This document shows positions 59,268 through 64,000 of a stretch of 64,000 bases of DNA, one piece after another. Under the pieces are notes generated by a model that had not been told where the DNA came from, ran no database searches, and was given only the letters and a program-made list of their open reading frames with translations. Origin of the DNA: Thioclava sp. GXIMD4216 (GTDB lineage: Bacteria; Pseudomonadota; Alphaproteobacteria; Rhodobacterales; Rhodobacteraceae); NCBI RefSeq assembly GCF_037949285.1, contig NZ_CP149928.1, positions 186,001-250,000 on the forward strand, read 5' to 3'. The translations under genes were made by a program, and so were the position numbers. Each line of letters begins with the position of its first letter. Position 1 is the first letter of the stretch.

Positions 59268-60410
59268 TCAGGATGCCGTAACGCTGGCCGCGTTTTCGCG
59301 AAAGACCAGATCGGTGTGGTCTGCCATGTCTGCGGCCCGTGAGGAAGCCGGTGAGGGAGCCTGCGTGGAATACTGTTCCGCGAGGGCCTGTATCTGTGCA
59401 TGGGCCGGAGATTTCTGGCAGACAGGGTCTGCGGCGGCCGCATCTCCGGCGATGGCCAGCGCCTGACACCGGCAGCCACCGAGATCCTTGAGCTTGTGTT
59501 CACAGGACCGGCAGGGCTCCTGCATCCATTCGGTGCCGCGATAGGCGTTGAAGGCGGGGCTGTCATACCAGATCTCCCGCAGCCCATGGTCCCTGACCGA
59601 CTGGAAGGTCAGATGGGTTAGGGTCTGGGCCGCATGACATGGCAGAACGGTGCCCTCCGGCGTGATGTTCAGCCCGACAGAGCCCCAGCCATTCATGCAG
59701 CGTTTCGGGAAGTCACCGTGGTAATCGGCGGGCACGAAATCCACAACCAGCGTGCCTTTCAGCCTGATGCGCGCCTCGCGGACAAGGCGCTCTGCCTCGC
59801 GGGCCTGTTCGCGGGTGGGCATGAGAGGGGCGCGGTTGCGCATGGCCCAGCCATAGAACTGCACGATGGCCACCTCGATCCGGCGCGCGCCCAGTTCGAC
59901 GGCCATCTCCAGGGCACGGGGCAGCTGGTGCAGGTTCTGACGATGCAAGACGCAGTTCAGCGTGAGCGGCAGGCCAAGCGCACCGATCCATTCTGCCGTC
60001 TGCATCTTGCGGTCGAACCCGCCGCGATAACCACCGATCCTGTCGGCCGTGGCGGCATCCATTCCCTGCAACGAGAGCTGCACATGGTCCAGCCCGGCCT
60101 CTGCGAGCGCGGTCAGCCGCGCTTCGGTCAGGCCGATCCCCGAGGTGATGAGGTTGGTATAAAGCCCCGCTGCCCGCGCCCCTGCAACCAGATCGGCCAG
60201 ATCCCGCCGCGCGGCGGGTTCTCCACCGGAGAGATGCAGCTGCAAGACGCCCAGATCTGCGGCCTCGTGGAAGACACGCAGCCAGTCCTCTGTCGCAAGC
60301 TCGCGGTCTTTCGCGGTCAGTTCCAGCGGGTTGGAACAATAGGGGCAGGAGAGCGGGCATCGATGGGTCAGTTCGGCCAGCATGGCCATCGGGGGCGGGA
60401 TCTGGCTCAT
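59268..60410 (-). CDS. pqqE: PqqA peptide cyclase (radical SAM)
   Basis: A 380-residue radical SAM enzyme that joins the Glu and Tyr side chains of PqqA, the first chemical step of PQQ synthesis. The SAM cluster is C18-x3-C22-x2-C25 (HRCPLSCPYC), followed by LHLSGGEPAARRD (about residues 57-69). The C-terminal SPASM region has Cys in NGWGSVGLNITPEGTVLPCHA, EPCRSCEHKLKDLGGCRC and DPVCQKSP (about 240-335), giving the auxiliary cluster ligands. The start overlaps the pqqD stop by 4 nt. It is last in pqqABCDE. A tail of about 45 residues after the final Cys is longer than in well-known PqqE proteins and low in conserved features. Confidence 0.97.
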   Translation of the reverse strand: MSQIPPPMAMLAELTHRCPLSCPYCSNPLELTAKDRELATEDWLRVFHEAADLGVLQLHLSGGEPAARRDLADLVAGARAAGLYTNLITSGIGLTEARLTALAEAGLDHVQLSLQGMDAATADRIGGYRGGFDRKMQTAEWIGALGLPLTLNCVLHRQNLHQLPRALEMAVELGARRIEVAIVQFYGWAMRNRAPLMPTREQAREAERLVREARIRLKGTLVVDFVPADYHGDFPKRCMNGWGSVGLNITPEGTVLPCHAAQTLTHLTFQSVRDHGLREIWYDSPAFNAYRGTEWMQEPCRSCEHKLKDLGGCRCQALAIAGDAAAADPVCQKSPAHAQIQALAEQYSTQAPSPASSRAADMADHTDLVFRENAASVTAS

Positions 60411-60682
60411 GCAACCTCCAGAATACGGCGCGCGGCAAGCGTGGAGATGAACCCCGCCACATCCGGTGCGATTTCGTCTTCTGGCGCATCGTATTTCGTG
60501 GCCAGCCGCCCGACAAGGGTTGCGAAATCTGTGTGGTTGTCGATCTCGGTCAGGATGGCATGGCCGATCTCGTCCAAGGCAATGGTTTTTTCCGGTGCCA
60601 GCAGGACCCAGCGGTCGCGCACGCGGTCACGGTGCAGGCGCACACCGCGCGGGATCACCGGCACGGCTGTCGCCGCGATCAT
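60407..60682 (-). CDS. pqqD: PqqA-binding chaperone PqqD
   Basis: A 91-residue protein that holds the PqqA peptide and presents it to PqqE. The conserved PRGVRLHRDRVRDRWVLLAPE (here residues about 10-30; key residues Pro-Arg-Gly and Arg-Trp-Leu-Leu-Pro-E) and DEIGHAILTEID (about 36-47) are visible. The ATG at 60682 overlaps the pqqC stop by 4 nt, and the stop overlaps the pqqE start in the same way, so expression is coupled. In some relatives pqqD is fused to pqqC or pqqE; here it is separate. Confidence 0.95.
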   Translation of the reverse strand: MIAATAVPVIPRGVRLHRDRVRDRWVLLAPEKTIALDEIGHAILTEIDNHTDFATLVGRLATKYDAPEDEIAPDVAGFISTLAARRILEVA

Positions 60683-61425
60683 GCCGCCACCGCCCGCAGA
60701 TATGTGCCGGGCTGCCAGCCGCCGGGGGGGATGCGCGCAGGCGTGACATAGGCCGAATAAAGCGCGTCCAGCTGCGCCCAGAGCACATCCGTCTTGAACT
60801 CCAGCGCCGCCGCCGCCGCATCCTGTTTTTCCTGCGTGTCGGCATGGTCCAGCACCCATTGCAGCCCGAAGGCCACGTCTTTCGGGGCCTCGGACAGGCG
60901 GCGCTTGAAATAGGACAGGGCGCGTTCATCCGCAAAATCATAATGTTGCAGAAGCCCTTCGATCCTGTTGGCGTGAATTTTCGGGGCAAAAAGTTCGGTG
61001 AGCGAAGAGGCCACCGCCTCCAGCAGGGTCTTGTCCCGCACAAAGCGCAGATAGGCGTCGCAGGCGAAGCGGGTCGCCGGAAGCACCCCTTCCCGCGCGG
61101 CGACATAGGCGCGGTCGAGGCCGACGGCATCGGCCAGACGCAGCCAGCGTTCAATCCCCCCCTCGTTTTCGCCATGCCCGTCATGATCTTCGATGCGCGA
61201 GCGCCAAGCGCGGCGCAGGGCAGGATCTTCGACACGGCTCATGAACGCGGCATCCTTCATCGGGATCGTGTGCTGGTAGTAATAGCGGTTGATCACCCAT
61301 GCCCGTACCTGATCGGGGGTGCACCGGCCCCCATGCAGCAGGTCGTGAAAGGGATGTTTGTCATGATAGCGTTCGGCCCCGATCTGGCGCAGGCGGGCTT
61401 CGAATTCTTCGCGTGTCTGGGTCAT
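60679..61425 (-). CDS. pqqC: Pyrroloquinoline-quinone synthase PqqC
   Basis: A 248-residue all-helical, cofactor-free oxidase that performs the last step of PQQ synthesis, an eight-electron ring-closing oxidation. Family residues include HPFHDLLHGG (about residues 21-30), VINRYYYQHTIPMKDAAFMS (about 45-64), DHDGHGENEGGIERWLRLAD (about 81-100) and FACDAYLRFV (about 122-131). Length matches typical PqqC (about 250). Start and stop overlap pqqB and pqqD by 4 nt each. Confidence 0.97.
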   Translation of the reverse strand: MTQTREEFEARLRQIGAERYHDKHPFHDLLHGGRCTPDQVRAWVINRYYYQHTIPMKDAAFMSRVEDPALRRAWRSRIEDHDGHGENEGGIERWLRLADAVGLDRAYVAAREGVLPATRFACDAYLRFVRDKTLLEAVASSLTELFAPKIHANRIEGLLQHYDFADERALSYFKRRLSEAPKDVAFGLQWVLDHADTQEKQDAAAAALEFKTDVLWAQLDALYSAYVTPARIPPGGWQPGTYLRAVAA

Positions 61426-62318
61426 AAGGACACCTCCATCCCGTCCCGTCCGATGATCCAGCCCTGCGCCTGAGCGATGGCGGTCTGGGGCGAGGCGGGG
61501 TCCAGCACGGGATTGCTGTTATTCATATGGACGAAAATCTTTTTCGCGATATTCAGGCGGGCAAGCTGCGCCATGCTGCCCTGTGGCCCCGAGATGGAGA
61601 TATGCCCCATGCGCTGTCCGGTTTTCTGGCTGAGCCCCGCCGCGATCATCTCGTTATCGGTCCATAAGGTGCCGTCGAACATCACCAGATCCGCCCCTGC
61701 CAGCTTTGTGGCCAGCCAGTCGGGCACATGGGCGCAACCGGGAATGTAATAGGCGCGCCTGCCGCCCGCACGCAGCTCGACCCCGACGGTCTGTTCGCCC
61801 AGAAGGCCGGTCTCGACCTCTGCGCCTTCCAGATAAAGCGGCACTTTCCCCGGCACGGCGAAGAGTGTGGCGCTTAGGTCTGGGGCCAAGTCGAAAGGCT
61901 GGTCAAGCCGCACGGCGGTCCGCGTCACACAATCGGCGCGCAAAGCATCAAAGACCGGATTGGCGGCCAGCGTTCCGTGAATATCGGCTGTGGCGAAAAG
62001 CGTGAAAGGCTGGCTTTCGCGCAAGACCAGCAGGCCCGCCACATGATCGATATCGCCATTGGTCACCAGAACCGAGCGCAATGGCAGCTCCCGCAGCCCT
62101 GTCGGATGCAGTTCGGGTGTGGCCGCCAGCTGCGTACGGATGTCGGGAGAGGCATTCAGCACCGCCCAATCCCGCCCGTTCCCGCTGACCGCGACCGAGC
62201 TTTGCGTCTGTGGCGCAATGCGGCCTTCACGTGCCGCATTGCAATTATCACAACCGCAGTTCCATTGGGGCAAGCCGCCACCGGCTGCCGCACCGAGGAT
62301 GCGTAGCTTGATCGACAT
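61422..62318 (-). CDS. pqqB: PQQ biosynthesis protein PqqB
   Basis: A 298-residue MBL-fold protein thought to hydroxylate a tyrosine-derived intermediate in PQQ synthesis. It opens LRILGAAAGGGLPQWNCGCD NCNAAREG-like (about residues 6-31, with Cys residues in WNCGCDNC), has the metal-site strand TNGDIDHVAGLLVLRESQPF (about 87-106) and ends with HMNNSNPVLDPASPQ (about 261-275). The N-terminal Cys group can bind structural zinc. The stop overlaps pqqC by 4 nt, and pqqA lies 27 bp upstream. Confidence 0.97.
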   Translation of the reverse strand: MSIKLRILGAAAGGGLPQWNCGCDNCNAAREGRIAPQTQSSVAVSGNGRDWAVLNASPDIRTQLAATPELHPTGLRELPLRSVLVTNGDIDHVAGLLVLRESQPFTLFATADIHGTLAANPVFDALRADCVTRTAVRLDQPFDLAPDLSATLFAVPGKVPLYLEGAEVETGLLGEQTVGVELRAGGRRAYYIPGCAHVPDWLATKLAGADLVMFDGTLWTDNEMIAAGLSQKTGQRMGHISISGPQGSMAQLARLNIAKKIFVHMNNSNPVLDPASPQTAIAQAQGWIIGRDGMEVSL

Positions 62319-62345
62319 GGTGCAGGCCCCAGCGTTCAGGCGGAT

Positions 62346-62444
62346 TTAGAACAGAACGCCGCCTTCATCCCCGGAATCCGGGCCGTACATGTTGATTTCC
62401 ATGCCGCAATCGATCTCGCGCAGGACAGGTTTCTTCCAAGCCAT
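62346..62444 (-). CDS. pqqA: PQQ precursor peptide PqqA
   Basis: A 32-residue peptide, MAWKKPVLREIDCGMEINMY followed by GPDSGDEGGVLF. Glu16 and Tyr20 (E-x3-Y) are the residues that become PQQ. The MAWKKP start is typical of the family. The ribosome binding site GGGAGGAG lies 5-6 nt before the ATG at 62444; longer in-frame extensions lack such support. It heads pqqABCDE. Confidence 0.97.
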   Translation of the reverse strand: MAWKKPVLREIDCGMEINMYGPDSGDEGGVLF

Positions 62445-62880
62445 GATGTCTCCTCCCATAAGGCTCCCGTCTGATGATTTCTGCATATCGGCACTGGCGC
62501 GACAATAATACCAAGGTCGCATGTTCGGCTTCACCTTCGGGCAAGGAAATCATGTCGTCCTTCGGAAGATTCGGGGTCATCCCGTGCATGGGCGGTCCGT
62601 TGCGCCTGCCTTGACCATCCTGTTACGACGATGTTCCCTCAGGTCATCTGTGGGCATCGGCTTCCTGCAAGGCACGCGGTTCGGCCCGATAGCTGCCGAT
62701 TTTTCATGATGAAAGACTTTTTCCAAGCTCTTCGCGGGCATTGTGCCCTGTCGCGCAGGATGCGCCCATGTCTCTAGTTAAGCGGATGATTTGCGGCTTC
62801 GCGGCGCAACGTGCGGTGGTCTTACGCTTTGTTCAGCCGCCCCTCTGATCCTGAACCGGATTTCCACGCAGGAGGCTTTC
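62445..62880. other. Divergent intergenic region between pqqA and the spike genes
   Basis: No convincing gene is seen here; overlapping short frames lack ribosome binding sites and family features. It should contain the pqqA promoter (minus strand) and the promoter of the spike-base gene (plus strand). The region nearest pqqA (62490-62520) is the most AT-rich, with TATTAT-like sequence on the minus strand about 65 bp ahead of the pqqA start. I see no clear operator. Confidence 0.5.
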
Positions 62881-63141
62881 ATGGCGGACGACTATCACGG
62901 AATTACAAGCCTGACCGGACCGGCGCTGAACGGATTTGCGATCGCGCCCGATGACGACGCGGATCTGGCGCAGGTCACACGCGGTATCTATCTGGGGCAG
63001 GGCGGGGATCTACGGGTGACGCTGGCCGGTGGTCAGACCGTGACATTCACCAATATTGCGGCGGGGGGCATTCACGGGTTGCGTATCCGCCGCGTCTGGG
63101 CCAGCGGCACCACTGCCACCGAGATGGTGGGGCTGTACTGA
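62881..63141 (+). CDS. Head-spike base protein, RcGTA Rcc01079 type
   Basis: An 86-residue protein that matches the spike-base family named after R. capsulatus Rcc01079: the body is a short beta-rich domain with GRG/Y-L-G-Q-G-G-D-L-R-V-T and TVTFTNIAAGGIHGLRIRRV segments (about residues 36-75) and ends AS-GTTATEMVGLY. In the R. capsulatus gene transfer agent the homologue anchors head spikes that bind the recipient capsule. AGGAGG is 5 nt before the ATG at 62881. Its stop overlaps the next start by one base (TGATG). No capsid gene is visible in the window, so the pair is detached from, or at the edge of, a GTA or phage cluster. Confidence 0.8.
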   Translation: MADDYHGITSLTGPALNGFAIAPDDDADLAQVTRGIYLGQGGDLRVTLAGGQTVTFTNIAAGGIHGLRIRRVWASGTTATEMVGLY

Positions 63142-64000
63142 TGATCGGGATCGGATCTGGATTTATGTCGGGCGGCGCGGGCGTGTCGTTGCGCCGCAAC
63201 GGGGATGGCACGGTGACGGTCGGCGGGGCGGGGCTGGGGTTCCGCTGGTCGGTCGATGGGGGCGGCAGCTGGACCGAGGAAACCACCCTGCCCTTGACCC
63301 TTCCGGTCGCGGCCCATCAGGAAGTGCGGGTCGTCGCGTTGGGACCGCCGCGTGTTCTCTCGGCGCAGCAGGTGCCTGTGTTCCTGCTGTTGGGGCAATC
63401 CAATATGGTCGGGCGCAACCTCTATGACGGGCTCGGGCGGTTCCCTGCGGGGGTGCGCCAATGGACAAGGGCGGGGGAACTGGCTCTGGTCGAGGAGACG
63501 TCCGAGCTGGATTTCGATGACCCGTGGTTGTCGAATGGCGAGGTTTTCGGTCCTGCGGTGACCTTTGCCCGCGCCTATATGGCGGCAAACCCGCGCGAGC
63601 CGCTTGTGCTGGTGCCGCGGGCGGTGGGCAATACCGGCTTTGTCGATAATCGCTGGAATCCCGACGATGATCTTTATGCGGCGACGGTGGCCGATACCAA
63701 TGCGCTTTTTGCGGCACATCCCGAATGCGTGCTGGCGGGGGTTTTGTGGCATCAGGGCGAAAGCGATGCGCAGGCTGCGGCGGCGGCCACCGCCTATGAG
63801 GCCCGCTTTGATGCCATGCTGGCGGGGTTGCAAAGCGAGATCACCGTGATGGAGGCCCGCACGCCGGTCATCGTGGGCGGGTTCTCCTCGGCGGTGGGCA
63901 GCGGCTGGCCCTATCTGTCGCAGATTGCCGCGATCCATGCGGATCTGCCCAACCGGCGGTCCTATAGCGCTTATGTCGACGCCTCGGATCTGACGCTGAA
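63141..64000 (+). CDS. Spike fibre protein with SGNH (sialate O-acetylesterase-like) domain, partial
   Basis: The frame opens at ATG 63141, directly after the spike-base gene with a one-base overlap, and runs open to the window edge (286 codons seen). After a beta-rich start (residues 1-75), which may attach to the base protein, an SGNH/SASA hydrolase domain begins: the nucleophile motif is FLLLGQSNMVGRN (Ser about residue 92) and a downstream block reads VLWHQGESDAQ (about 208-218), both diagnostic of sialate O-acetylesterase-type enzymes. The conserved catalytic Asp/His at the end of the domain lies outside the window. It could trim acetyl groups from the capsule of a recipient or host. The role as GTA spike rests on gene order. 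Confidence 0.8.
   Translation, partial: MIGIGSGFMSGGAGVSLRRNGDGTVTVGGAGLGFRWSVDGGGSWTEETTLPLTLPVAAHQEVRVVALGPPRVLSAQQVPVFLLLGQSNMVGRNLYDGLGRFPAGVRQWTRAGELALVEETSELDFDDPWLSNGEVFGPAVTFARAYMAANPREPLVLVPRAVGNTGFVDNRWNPDDDLYAATVADTNALFAAHPECVLAGVLWHQGESDAQAAAAATAYEARFDAMLAGLQSEITVMEARTPVIVGGFSSAVGSGWPYLSQIAAIHADLPNRRSYSAYVDASDLTL

Noticed and set aside
62521..62709. Short open frame in the pqqA upstream region
   Set aside because: It lacks a ribosome binding site and any similarity to known small proteins, and lies where promoters are expected.
1..64000. CRISPR arrays, insertion sequences, tRNA or rRNA genes
   Set aside because: No regularly spaced repeats, transposase motifs with terminal repeats, or RNA gene sequences were seen on reading both strands.

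Overview
The window is high-GC DNA from an alphaproteobacterium, most likely a member of the Rhodobacterales (Paracoccaceae/Rhodobacteraceae). This is inferred from gene content. A sorbitol dehydrogenase closely resembles the Rhodobacter sphaeroides enzyme, a head-spike gene pair resembles that of the Rhodobacter capsulatus gene transfer agent, and there is a Hint-domain RTX-like secreted protein and a Puu-type polyamine operon with an NhaC-like carrier. No rRNA, tRNA, insertion sequence or CRISPR array was seen. I cannot name the species.

Layout. 1-1.1 kb: a sulfur module on the minus strand (start of an MBL-fold persulfide-dioxygenase-like gene, a DUF2892 membrane protein, a Crp/Fnr regulator). 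1.2-6.6 kb: MscS channel, deoC, a secreted repeat protein, htpX, an AbrB-type membrane protein. 6.8-16.6 kb: metal and heme uptake, with DUF2946 plus a copper-type TonB receptor, two small Cys-containing orphans, hmuSTUV and a second TonB receptor. 16.7-23.6 kb: LysR, aldo-keto reductase, cupin, an N-methylproline-demethylase-type flavoenzyme with divergent TetR, a VOC protein with divergent LysR.

23.7-33.7 kb: the most unusual locus. Four minus-strand genes encode a Hint/RTX-like protein, a GNAT-like protein, a 2287-residue fully reducing type I polyketide synthase without thioesterase, and a GT4-type glycosyltransferase that overlaps the PKS gene by 8 nt. This looks like a pathway for a glycosylated reduced polyketide or lipid of unknown structure. 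33.9-37.1 kb: gdh-LysR-glsA, turning glutamine into glutamate and then 2-oxoglutarate. 37.6-41.5 kb: a three-subunit membrane-bound gluconate/polyol dehydrogenase (Tat small subunit, GMC flavoprotein with a Cys cluster, three-heme cytochrome c).

41.7-49.2 kb: a putrescine utilisation regulon (puuC, GntR regulator, puuA, puuB, NhaC-type carrier, class I amidotransferase). A repeated 12-bp motif, two copies 20 bp apart, lies in front of both puuC and puuA. 49.4-53.3 kb: a small membrane protein with a promoter-proximal operator, IclR, a DadA-type amino acid dehydrogenase, an orphan iolB. 53.6-56.7 kb: a yjbH-yjbF-yjbE-like exopolysaccharide operon. 56.9-59.1 kb: nitroreductase, CysZ-like protein, sorbitol/iditol dehydrogenase. 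59.3-62.4 kb: a compact pqqABCDE operon. 62.9-64 kb: a GTA/phage-type head-spike base protein and the start of a spike gene with an SGNH (sialate O-acetylesterase-like) domain that runs off the window.

Several loci fit a lifestyle of periplasmic sugar and polyol oxidation (PQQ synthesis, gluconate-type dehydrogenase, sorbitol dehydrogenase, aldo-keto reductase, iolB) and use of plant- or animal-derived nitrogen compounds (methylproline, putrescine, D-amino acids, glutamine). Gene functions are read from motifs and family knowledge; no searches were run.
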